Below, piece after piece: positions 11,134 to 21,163 of a stretch of 64,000 nucleotides of DNA (its first letter is position 1; the number at the start of each line of letters is the position of its first letter). Both the position numbers and the translations under genes were made by a program. The stretch comes from Mytilinidion resinicola (taxonomy: Eukaryota; Ascomycota; Dothideomycetes; Mytilinidiales; Mytilinidiaceae): positions 754,180 to 818,179 of the forward strand of contig NW_022985448.1 of assembly GCF_010093595.1 (NCBI RefSeq), written 5' to 3'. The notes beneath the pieces were generated by a model. That model saw only the letters and a program-made list of their open reading frames with translations, was not told where the DNA came from and did not search any database.

Positions 11134-13319
11134 ATGGATCCAGTATCATTCTCGGCCAGCTTGCTCACCCTAATCGCTGGCGCTGGCAATTCCTGCAAAT
11201 TCCTATACGAACTCTTTCTTGACATCTCCGACGCGCCCTTCGAGATCCGCTCACAAGCCGTCAAATTACGAAGCTTGCATCAGACCATTTCGAATCTCGC
11301 TCGAGTGTATGAAAGCGGCGATCTACCACCAGATCTAAGACTGGACCCAGTATTGCAACGGAACATATTTCAATTCGTTGAAGAAATCAAGACCATTGAG
11401 TCTAAGATTCAAGGTACAGGCAACATGCTGGATCGAGGCCGGGTACGCCATATTTGGGAAAGATTCAAATGGCTTTTATCAGACCGAGAGCTACACAAGT
11501 TCTACACTTCGCTAGATAATTGGAATACCGTATTTTCGAACGCAGTGGCTGTCACAGGACTGTGAGTTTCCCTAATGTCCTCACTTACTCCTAAGGACGT
11601 ATTACTAATTTGGCTCTAGGAAGCTTTTGATGAGAATATTAAAAAACACCGAATTGCCAATTTCTGCACCACCACCTGCTATGTGCGCAGAGTATACTGC
11701 ACCCTGCAGTAACTATGTTTTGGATAGTATGCAGAGCCATCAAAGCCACGCACAATGCTTCGAGACTTCCTTGAGTCATAAGAAACAACAGTTCACAGCT
11801 TCCAAAATTGCTACAACCTCTGAAACTGCCCTCCCAAAGCGACTCAGTATATATCTATCATCAATCTCTGAACCTGTTGGTTTTAGAGTTCAGCGTTGGA
11901 GGACGTTCGGGGGAGGCCTACTATCAGCAGACCTCCGCACAGGGCCTGTGATTGTTCGATGTTGGTCCGAAAATGGCCAAGACATATACAAGCTACTTCC
12001 TTCCCGAGAAGCCTTTTGCTTTTCCTTTCAAATTCGACTAGTTCAAATAGTCCCTAGCAAAGTATTAATCTCGATCTCTGCGCTGTATAAAGCGTCGTTT
12101 CCCTTTCGGACCAGGTTCCAATGGGATCTGTCGATCTCTGCAATGCTACACACCGACAGTTGTGCCTATCTGGCTTCTAAACGAGGAGATTGGCTCCTTC
12201 TGAGACAGCTTCTTGCTGATGGTAAAGTCCGGATATCAGACACCACTGCGCACGGGGACACATTGTTGCATGTTGGTTACCTCCGGCCAAACTTTGACAC
12301 AAGGCAGCTAATTTATGATGCAGATAGCTGCTCAATCAAATCATTACGAGTTGGCAACGGAGCTTCTAAGTGCTGGCGCGGATGTAAACGTTGCAAACGA
12401 CTTCGGCCAGTGAGTAAAACCACCTCCAAGGATTGATTTTACAAAACGGTCATAGACTGACAGAATTCCAAGAACCCCGCTTCATAAAGCTGTGAAAAAT
12501 AACGGCGGCTACGAAGTCTCTCGACACCTCCTGAGTAGCGGAGCCGATTTGAGCCGTCAAGACTTAGCCGGCCGAACGCCCCTTCACTGTTTCTTCAACG
12601 AGACCTCGCGACAAATCATCCAGTTTCATCAAGAAGACCTCGACAGCACGACTCAGGATTATCGCGGCATGAACATTATGCATTACGTTTCCTGGAGCAA
12701 AAGTTCTCGGCCCACGGATATACTCCGTTGTCTCACAGACCAGCCTCCCTCTCTTGCCAGCACGGACCAGGAAGGGCGAACAATCCTGCACCTTTCCCTT
12801 CAAAGAGGCAATCTAGAGCTGATAGAATTCCTCCTCGACCAACCGGACACCGCCACCTTCCGGCCAGACTGGCGCGGGCGCACCCTCCTGCATTACGCGA
12901 CCGAAAGCCGGCGCACGCAGACAATCGACATCTTGCTCAGACGGGGCTTCAATCTCCACGCGGTGGATCTTGATGGCCGGACTGTGCTGCACCATGCCGC
13001 CGCAAAGGACAAACTCGACGCTGTCAAGCGGCTACTTGAACTGGGCGCTGCAAGCGACTTGGTGGCTTTGGACAAAGGTTCAAGAACGCCTTTACAGGTC
13101 GCAGCGCTGTGCGACGCTCAGGCCGTTGTGCAGTATCTACAGCCACTGTGCGTATCTCAGAAGCTAGAGCATGCGGCGGAGTTGAGACGTCGCGCGCGCG
13201 ACGGGCGAAGGAGTTCGTGGCACCGCGCGATTCTGGCTGAGTTTTGCAAGTATGGTTGCTTTTGTGGGGTTTTGGTTCTCGTTGTTTACTGGGTCTTCTA
13301 TCGTGCGCACACCTTTTGA
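11134..13319 (+). CDS. Ankyrin-repeat protein with fungal STAND N-terminal domain and C-terminal membrane anchor
   Basis: Four exons, 11134-11561, 11620-12271, 12324-12409 and 12473-13319, giving 670 residues. The N-terminus MDPVSFSASLLTLIAGAGNSCKFLYEL with the following helices is the fungal N-terminal domain found on NACHT/ankyrin STAND proteins. No P-loop NTPase follows; residues about 145-340 are a poorly conserved linker. Ankyrin repeats run from about residue 340 to 600, with TLLHIAAQSNHYELATELL, GQTPLHKAV, GRTPLHCFF, GRTILHLSLQRGNLELIEFLL, GRTLLHYATES, GRTVLHHAAAKDKLDAVKRLL and SRTPLQVAA. The exon joins rebuild consensus repeats: H|IAAQ, and Q|TPLH at the 12472/12473 acceptor. The intron at 12272 has the unusual donor GTTGGT. 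The C-terminus has one hydrophobic span (CGVLVLVVYWVFY). Likely a binding/sensor protein at a membrane; partner unknown. Confidence 0.78.
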
Positions 13320-14754
13320 TTTAAGAGGCCGTACGGGCAATTTAGTGGTGTGTTTGGAGGAGAGCTGGATTGTCAGGTCTGCGTACACTAGTCGACCGCT
13401 GTGAAGAGTGCTTCAACGCATTTTTCAAAATCCGAGCAAGCTACAAGTACAGTGTTATGATAGGTGGATGGATATACTGGTAGTACAACTCACTCTACCG
13501 GCTCTAGAATGATATTATCAATCAACCTCACCGGAATCTCACCACCTCTACTCCTCCATATTCTCCGGATCTATGAGCGAAATATAATTAACTTTAAACC
13601 TTGCCCGAGCCCCGGGCTCTTAATCCTCCTGCGCCGCAGCGACCTTATTTGCATGGGCCGTCCCCGGCTATAAGATGTCGCCCCTTATCCGCCTCCCAGC
13701 CATATATTGCGCTTCGGCCCGTCTTAGCGCCTAAGACAGTACCCGCGCGACATGCCTCCGCCTGGTGCACAGATACACGTTCCTTAAGCTTATTGCAAGC
13801 CTGCTTTCCCCCCGCCGCGTTAAGCTGATGCGCACCGCCGTATTAATATAGAAATCCTTTACTAGGCGCCATATTACGGCCGTCTGCTAGACGTCCTTCT
13901 ACCTAAAGTACACGCGCTCTAGCGTGCAGATACTAAAGAGCTTTATAGATATAGTTGCAACGCCGCGGAAGAAAACGGGGCGCGATGCGCCTTCTAGCAG
14001 GTTTACTAGCAAGGTAATAGTTATAAAGGAGCCCCTTCCTGGGAGGAAGGGGTCTAGGGAAAACGTCGTATATATTATTTTTTATAGTGGGAGCAAAGAT
14101 AGCAAAGATGCGGCCGGCGCCTAGGATTATAGCAAATTTAGCATTAAGGCGCTTAAGAGCCGCTATTGTAGGTTGGCATCCTAGCCTTAAGCTGTTTTCT
14201 ATTAAGAGTAAATTTACTTAAGAATTAGGGCCCTAAAACTAGAACCTAGCAGGCCTATAGGCCTGGAAATAGGCCTGGAAATAGGCCTTCCAAGGCAGGG
14301 TGAGGACCCTAGTCTCAACACTCTCTGTCGAAATACAGGGCCCAAAACTGGGTTCTAACAAGCTGCTCAGTCTCGGCTCAGGATGTGCTCACCCAGCACA
14401 ACCACAGCTCAGGCTGGAGCATGAGCAGCTCAGTTCCCTGAACGGGAAAGGAAATTGCTTGGGTGCACATTGGGATATCGTACTACCTGTTTCATGCAGC
14501 CGTACTACACCCTTTCCGTTTCACAGAGATTTAAAAAGAGGACGGCCGCAGTATCGCTTAGTGGAAAACGGATGGAACTCAATTCTAGATGTATAGTAGC
14601 TACATGAACAATCAAAACTAACATCTCCTACTAGCTCAACCGAAGTCGACTCGTTAACTAAGGAATTCAGGACTAGCATCATAATCACTTCAAGGGCCAG
14701 GATAGCGTAATAGGACGGAATCTCGTCCACCGGCCAACTAGCAACAAGGCCATA
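13320..14754. repeat. TA-rich, RIP-like decayed tract
   Basis: No gene. From about 13560 to 14300 the DNA is full of TA (TATATATTA, CTATAG, TTTATAGATATAG) while CG remains common. CA survives mostly as GCA and TG mostly as TGC. That is the footprint expected from repeat-induced C-to-T change at CpA in a former repeat. The tract ends in a short tandem (AGGCCTGGAAAT twice, about 14264-14288). From 14340 to 14475 normal composition returns, with GCTCA words and the inverted 12-mer. Confidence 0.55.
14463..14474 (-). repeat. Right, inverted copy of CCCAATGTGCAC
   Basis: Exact reverse complement of the 12-mer at 2630-2641. Reading inward from here on the minus strand, GCTCA words recur between 14440 and 14360, as they do inward of the left copy. 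The bracketed interval is about 11.8 kb. Confidence 0.35.
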
Positions 14755-15840
14755 TCATGGCATTGGGTCCAGACACAATACGGTTTCATGAGGAGTAAGA
14801 TAAGGACTTTTTTCGGGTTTTCGGTTAGGGTCCCGAGAGGCAGCGTAGGACGACTCGTAGATCTGGATTCTTTCGCAGACGGAAGTGAAAGCCATGCCAG
14901 TGTACCGCTGATCCTTCGAGAGACCACCCATGTAAACGCTCGGTTGGTTGAAGGCAGCGAAGGTTGGCCGCTCGGTAGCATACCAATCGTCGAGAGTCAT
15001 AACCTCTTTGCTAAAGGCAATGACAGCCCCGGGGAGCATGCTTCTCAAGTAGAAGTCGACCACGGTGTCCACGTTAATTCTGGACAGCCAGGCCCGGGAG
15101 AAATAGCCAATGCCCACTTCTGGAACTGGCAGATTGGCCCTGTCAACCAAGCTCTGCAGTAGACCCTTCAAACGAAGAGGAGTCTTGTTGATGACCGACG
15201 ACTGTACGGAGACTGGTGTAGTAGGCGTTGTCCCAAAGGACAGGTATCTCATAGGCTGCCACGTTGCCTTCTTCCACAATGGAGGCTCGTTATATTCGGT
15301 ACTCTCCCCAATGGGCCTGGCCGGTGGAGGAGGCATGGAGTTGGCCGACGAAGCGCTTGCCGGTGGGGTCGCAAAAGGCGCAGAGGACATCATCATTGTT
15401 GTTGTTGGAACTGACCGGTTCTATAGCCGGGATGCGGTCAGTTGACGTGAGCAGATTGTATGCGGCGTCGGTATCCCAGCGAGCCTTTCGAAAGGCGTCC
15501 TCAATTGACTGCCTGGAGATAGACAGTAGCAGCTAGATAAGGATGTTGAACCCAACCAAGTGCGCAGAGATGTCGACATCATCACCATCAACGAGAGAGG
15601 TGTTCGACAGATGAGAGACGGTGGCATCCAGAAGCGCAACTAGATAAATGGAGGCGTTGTCGTCTACGACGGAAGAGACAGCTGGCGGGGGCGGAGACTT
15701 GGTCTATCAAACCGCGTGCGAGAAATTGAGGGTAAACGAAAATATGTACTCTTTGTATCAAACCACTAGAGCCCACGTGCATTTTCAAAATATAGAACCT
15801 TTACCTGCGGATCTACCACGTAGAGCTCGTAAGGGGCCAT
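14755..15840 (-). pseudogene. Broken gene, unrecognised family
   Basis: Protein-like sequence runs on the minus strand in more than one frame. It opens MAPYELYVVDPQ (ATG at 15840), crosses an intron 15804-15704 (GTAAAG...TAG) into TKSPPPPAVSSVVDD and SIYLVALLDATVSHL, and reaches a TAG at 15533-15535. The same frame then continues SRQSIEDAFRKARWDTDAAY. In a CAA/ATG microsatellite near 15388-15405 the frame shifts, and the last 214 codons (ATG 15396 to stop 14755) read on to VDFYLRSMLPGAVIAF and CLDPMP. The TAG could be a CAG-to-TAG change. An alternative that saves the gene is an intron from about 15557 to 15420, which joins the frames but needs a GTTGGG donor and discards protein-like sequence. 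Function unknown. Confidence 0.45.
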
Positions 15841-16356
15841 GCTCCATTGCTTGAGTGTGAAATGAGATTTAGGAGGTGGTCTCCTTCGTACTCTGCCAAA
15901 GTGAAGAGAAACGAAGAGCCTACCGTCAGCCCGCAGCAAAACCTGAATCCTTGACGCCAAAGAAAGTAACAGACTGCTTCTAGCTGCTCCTGGTGATAGA
16001 TACGTGTGGTTGGCGATGGTGGAAAGCAGCTCGCCTGGGGATGCAGAACAATTCTCCGAAATCCCCGCCACGAGCCGCTAGCCTGGAGAACCTTGACCGC
16101 AATAGTCAGGTCGTCAGCGCCCTCCATCTTGCTCGCTCGCCTCCGACGATAAGACAGCATTCCCGGCAGCTGTCAGCCGTGCCATTGGCCTCTTTGGTCT
16201 GCCCTGAATTGCGCTGAACAGGGCAGGAGGTCGTGTGCCATCACAGCGCGTGCCGTGGACCGTCAACCGGGTAATTGGAGTGCTACAAATAAGAAGCCAT
16301 GTCCTCCTTGTTGCCCTCTCTGTCCACTGCCTATTGCAAGTGATAGATCTGTGAAA
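15841..16356. other. Upstream region between broken gene and S1/P1 nuclease
   Basis: Short minus-strand frames (ATG 16160 or 16127, MEGADDLTIAVKVLQ; another frame over 16071-15841) may be the decayed 5' part of the broken gene, but I cannot connect them with plausible introns. The last 200 nt would be the nuclease promoter. Confidence 0.3.
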
Positions 16357-17680
16357 ATGCGCGTACAGACACTTCTTTCGGGCTGCCTGCTGCTTGCTAC
16401 GGCCACGGCCTGGAACACCGATGGTGAGTTATTGCGAAGGCCCCTTTTGATGCTTGTACTGACAAGAACGCGTACTACAGTCCACAATCAGTGGGTACAC
16501 ACTATCTGTGATGACTGAACTCAGCTGAACGATTGAAAGGGTTGGCTTTATGGCCGAGAAGTTCCTCTCTCCATATACCACGTCCGTTTTGTCTAAGATT
16601 CTGGACCCGGAATACTTAGGATCGATTGGCAGGGCGGCAGCGTGGGCAGACGCGTATGCCCATACCACAGAGGGTCGTTTCAGCTACCAGTGGTACGTAT
16701 AACGAGGTTTTACTGTAGCCCACAATCTTCTTGGCGCTCTGAATCCGACTCCGCCGCCGCGTCGCTCTACTTGTTCCTCAACTTACTCTGATTTAGGCAT
16801 TGGATCGACAGCAGTGACAATGTAGGAATGTCATGCCTCAGTGTCGAGCCAATTGCTGACGGTCACAGCCTCCTCAATTCTGCAACACGTACTACAACCG
16901 TGATTGCACGAAAGGTGGATGCGTCGTGTCCGCCATCGCCAACCAGACGGAGATATTGAAGGGCTGTATTTCCGCGGCCAAAAGCGGCGAGCTCTCTGCC
17001 GGCAAGAACCTAACTTGTGATTACGCTTTACGCTGGGTCGTCCACTTTATAGGAGACATCTCACAGCCTCTGCATGCTTCAGGGATAGCGGAAGGCGGCA
17101 ACGCATTTCCCGTTACCTTTGGCGGGAAAGCTACTGAACTACATGCTGTAAGAGATCACGCATTCAACACCTACTCGTATGTTGTGGCTGACAGTATCAG
17201 GTATGGGATGGCGAAATCATCTACGCCGACTCCAATGTCCCCAGGTTCTCCAACACCTCCCTCGACCCATGGATGAGTGGCCTGGTCTCTAGAATCCGAA
17301 GAGACGACTTCTTCGAGCCGACTGCCTCGTGGTTGGATTGCGCCGACCCGTCTACACCCGTTCAATGTGCCCTGTCATGGGCGCGTGACACCAACCAGTA
17401 CGAAATCCTACCCAAAAGCCAAAGTTCGAGAAACCGCTAACAGACCTGACCTAGATGGAACTGTGACTATGTGTACAGCCAGGTCTTCAATGGCACGGAT
17501 CTGTTGACAAGCGGCTATGCTGAAGGAGCTTATCCAATTGTAGAGCTGCAAATTAGCAAAGGGGCATTAAGACTCGCGACTTGGTTGAACAAGCTTGTTG
17601 CTGGAGACTACAAAAAGGACCGACAAGTGATCTTGAGAACGAACCCGTCTTGGGCGCTCGGACCAGATGGAGGTGCCTAG
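16357..17680 (+). CDS. Secreted S1/P1-type zinc nuclease
   Basis: Seven exons: 16357-16423, 16481-16490, 16540-16692, 16797-16821, 16869-17147, 17201-17397 and 17455-17680, giving 318 residues. A signal peptide (MRVQTLLSGCLLLATATA) is followed by Trp, which in this family becomes the mature N-terminus and a zinc ligand. Further ligands fit the three-zinc site: His in VHNQ, Asp in WADAYAH, His-Trp-Ile-Asp, VVHFIGDISQPLH and HAVWD. The enzyme cleaves single-stranded DNA/RNA and 3'-nucleotides outside the cell for phosphate or nucleoside supply. N-glycosylation sites NQT, NLT, NTS and NGT are present. The 10-nt second exon encodes VHNQ and the 25-nt fourth IDSSDN; both are set by frame and by the conserved metal ligands. 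The Trp-to-His spacing is typical of fungal members. Confidence 0.85.
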
Positions 17681-18026
17681 ACGCAAAGAGTTTCGGTGAG
17701 ATGAATCTATGGGAGCGGTGTATTAGATCTTCAAAAGCACATAAAATATTCAATGACATAGCGTAAGAACGGGACCTTCTTTTCAACTACCAAAGTCCGC
17801 TTGCAAAAACCAGCAGCTATCCAAGCTACGAACGCAAGATACTTCCACTCAAGTCATAAAACTTGGACTTCATGTCAAGATAGCTACCTCACGCGCACGT
17901 CAAGAGGTGCTACAAGCCATCACAAGAATCAGATTCACGCGTCAAGAACAAATACGTTCGGATTAGCCTTGCATTGTAACCTCAAGAATACAACCTAAAG
18001 TAAATGTAAGGAGCACCTCTGGCAGC
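17681..18026. other. Convergent intergenic spacer
   Basis: About 350 nt between the ends of the nuclease and catalase genes. Nothing coding; it must hold both 3' UTRs. Confidence 0.6.
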
Positions 18027-20365
18027 CTAATAAGCCACCATAGCCGAGAACCCCTCCATCTCCCTATCGAAGTTCTTATGCTGCGAGATAGCAAAGAAGT
18101 ACGAATCCACAAAGTCCTTCGCGCCCTTCGCCATCTTCACAGCCTCCTTGAAGCTCTCCGGATGCACCTGGCTCGCCGTCACCACGCCATACGAATCCAC
18201 CACCTCGCCGGACGACGAGAACGAGACGCCGGGAAGCTGGCACGCGTCACGGACGAAAGCCACAGCCTCGCCGGTGGCACCGATGGCCTTCAAGTGCCCG
18301 AATGCCTCGCGCACCCAGTGCAGCGCGCGCCCGTTCTTACGAAGTGTAGCGATGGCGTCGACGCCGCCGGGGACGAAGATGGAGTCGAACATGGTTGAGC
18401 GCATGCCTTCAAGGTGGTGGTCTGGCACGACGCCCTTCCCGCTGGACTTGCTCTCGCCAGCGGCGAAGATGGTGCTGCGCTTTGGTCCGATGGTGAAAGG
18501 GACAGCACCTGACGCGGTGAGAGCAGCCTTGACACCGTTATAGGCGATGGCGTCGTAGCCCTCCGCGATGATGATGGCAACGCGGCGAGTGGCGATGGTT
18601 GGCTCTGCTGGCATTAACTCGAGCTGGCTCAGGCCCTTCGCCTTTTTGCCGTGGTTGGGGCGCTTGGCCTCCGAGGGCACATCGGCGCCGACCAGCTCGG
18701 CGACATGCTGTGCGAGGTCGAGATCGATCTCGCAAAGGCGGTCGGCCATGCGCTTATAGACGACTGGGTCATCGCAATGATCGAGTTCGAAGCCTAGGGC
18801 GGCTACAATGTGGGCTTTCTCAGGGGGTGACAATGAGTTGTAGAAGAGCTGGGCTTGGTTGAAATGCTCCCTGAACTTCTTGCTCTTAAGACGCGTCTTG
18901 ATACCAGCAACCTTCTCAGGATAGTCGACATAACCACCCTCTTGGGCAGTGGCTGGGGGATGGGCCTCGAACCGATTGGGCCAGTAGTTGGCCTTACCTT
19001 TGGTAATAGTGTGCCTCATTGCACCATCACGGTTGTTGTTCATGACGGGGCAGATAGGCTTGTTGACCGGCAGCTCTTCGAAGTTGATACCGAGGCGGGA
19101 AACTTGAGTGTCCTGATAAGAGAAGTTGCGTCCCTGGAGGAGGGGATCATCGGATAGACCAATGCCAGGGACGATGTGGCTTGTGCAGAAAGCCAACTGC
19201 TCAACTTGCGTAAAGTACTCATCTGGCATGCGGTTCAGCTCGAGCTGGCCAATGTATCGGATGGGAATAAGCTCCTCTGGCCAGAGCTTTGTGGCATCTA
19301 GAATGTCGAATTCGAAGTCCTGCTCCTGGGCTTCAGGGATGACCTGGATACCGAACTTCCACTTAGGGAATGCTCCGGCACTGATGGCTTCCTCTAGGTC
19401 CTTACGATGGAAGTCCGGGTCTTGTCCGGCAAGCTTCAGCGCCTCGTCCCAAACGAAGGAATGGACGCCTAGCTCGGGAGTGAAGATGAACTTGACAAAG
19501 TTCCTCTCTCCCTTCGCGTTGAGCAGTGTGTAGGTGTTGACACCGAACCCTTGCATCATCCGGTAGGATCTTGGAATCGCTCGGTCCGACTGAGTCCACA
19601 TGAACATGTGCGTAGCCTCGGGATGCAAGTATTGGAAGCTACATTATTCATCAGTACACCAACTAGCACCAGAATTGAAAGACGGCTCACTCCCAGAAAT
19701 TGTTGTGAGCAGTCTGAGCCTGAGGAACCTCGTTGTCGGGCTCAGGCTTGCCAGCGTGGATTACATCGGGAAACTTCATCGCATCTTGGATGAAGAAAAC
19801 CGGGATGTTGTTACCCACGATGTCCCAATTACCTTCTTCCGTGTAGAACTTGACAGCGAATCCTCGCACATCACGAACGCTGTCTGCGCTACCCCGACTT
19901 CCAAGAACAGTGGAGAATCGCAGCGCGACGGGAGTCTCGCGCTTTGTGTCTGTGAGGACTCCTGCGGAGGTCACGTCTTCGGCGCTCTCGAAAAGAGTGA
20001 ACTTTCCGAAGGCTGCGGCACCTCGAGCGTGGACGACTCGCTCTGGGATACGCTCATGATCGAATCGATGAATCTGCTACATATTAGAAAGACCGCACAC
20101 GTACGCTTCAGTGTGGAGTGTATGTGACTACCTTTTCTCTCGCGAATCCGTCCTCTAGCAGAGACGGACCAACCTTATCCTCAGTTGCGACAGCCAGCCA
20201 GTCATCAGTGTTGATTTGCTTGGTGCCCCAATCGGTAGTGATGCGAGCTTTGGTGTCCTGAGAGTCTTTGGTGCTCGTCGCCATTTGGGCGAACTTCACG
20301 TCGTGTTCTCCAGGCATGACTTTTTGCACTGTCTCGGTTGCTTTGTAGAGGATTTCAGACGCCAT
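18027..20365 (-). CDS. catA: Large-subunit catalase with C-terminal DJ-1/PfpI-like domain (CatA-like)
   Basis: Three exons, 20365-20132, 20073-19691 and 19638-18027, giving 742 residues. The heme catalase signature [16 protein letters not shown] with the active His is at about residues 80-95. [19 protein letters not shown] carries the distal Asn region and NFSYQDTQ the proximal heme Tyr near 382. From about 555 a flavodoxin-like tail begins ([24 protein letters not shown]), the class-I glutamine-amidotransferase/DJ-1-like domain that marks clade 2 large-subunit catalases. It decomposes H2O2. The absence of a signal peptide suggests an intracellular enzyme of the spore (CatA) type. The second exon has tandem acceptors (TAGCAG), so Gln79 may or may not be included. 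A CRE-like TGACGTC and a TATA box lie upstream. The symbol is by similarity to Aspergillus catA. Confidence 0.9.
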
Positions 20366-20432
20366 TCAATAATTTGAGATACGGCAATCAGCAAAAGAGT
20401 AGAGGCAATGTGCACTCAGTAAGACGGAGAGG

Positions 20433-20470
20433 TTATATAGCTTTCTTCCAGCGACGGTGGCGGTGACGTC
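20433..20470 (-). promoter_or_regulatory. CRE-like TGACGTC and TATA box of catalase gene
   Basis: TGACGTC reads at 20464-20470 on the plus strand (GACGTCA on the minus strand, near-palindromic). CTATATAA reads 20440-20433 on the minus strand. The order on the catalase strand is CRE, about 24 nt, TATA, about 70 nt, ATG at 20365. ATF/CREB-type bZIP factors (AtfA) bind TGACGT and control spore catalase in Aspergillus; the link here is inference. Confidence 0.5.
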
Positions 20471-21146
20471 TGCTGTACGTAGGCCGTCAAAAGCTTCAAA
20501 AGGTGCGTGCACGCGCGCAACTGCCGCGGGCACTTCCACGTGAAAGGAGCCTCCATGCGTTCTGCATCACCGCGTCGTAGGGAGCCAATTAGAACTACTC
20601 TAGTCCATCTTCCTCTGAAGTTTGGTGGACGTTGTGACGTTATCCGGATGTTGGAGGAAATCTGCTTGCCGAGGAGGCGCGAGTGACAAGGATGACATGG
20701 GATTTCAGAATGCCATGTCGCTTGCCGCCATCGAGAACGTTGAGCTTTGAAATCCGTCCTACCACATTGGTGTAACCCTGGAAGACGATCATACGGTGAC
20801 GATGTGAATCGAGCGTGACGGAGAAAAGACTGATGGAATTCTCTATCTCAAAATTTGAATACTGATCAGGGCGCATACAAAACACTGCCTTCCTTAAAGT
20901 GTTGAAAGCGATTCTCCAATTTGAAGCCTGTCATACATGAAACAATAAAATGTACCGAACAACGTGATTCTATGACGGTGAAGCAGAGATAAATAGATGC
21001 GAAGAAGTTCAACATATACAGCTAACAAAACAACGACGTCATTCCAGCGCAGGAGTATGGATGGCTTTTGAGGGGCATTAGCTCCGTGAATACTTACACT
21101 TCAAGTCCAATCAGACGATATAAGTTTGAAGGGCTTCGGGTATAAT

Positions 21147-21163
21147 CACGTGAGTTTCACGTG
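21147..21163 (+). promoter_or_regulatory. Paired CACGTG E-boxes, one helical turn apart
   Basis: CACGTG at 21147-21152 and again at 21158-21163, both preceded by T. This is the core site for bHLH factors. The nearest gene starts are distant (catalase ATG about 780 nt away), so the target is unclear. Confidence 0.35.

Noticed and set aside
18538..19533. Open frames opposite the catalase coding sequence
   Set aside because: Antisense shadows of a well-supported gene.
20407..20417. Another CAATGTGCAC in the catalase promoter as a third element end
   Set aside because: A lone 10-mer without GCTCA clusters; expected by chance.
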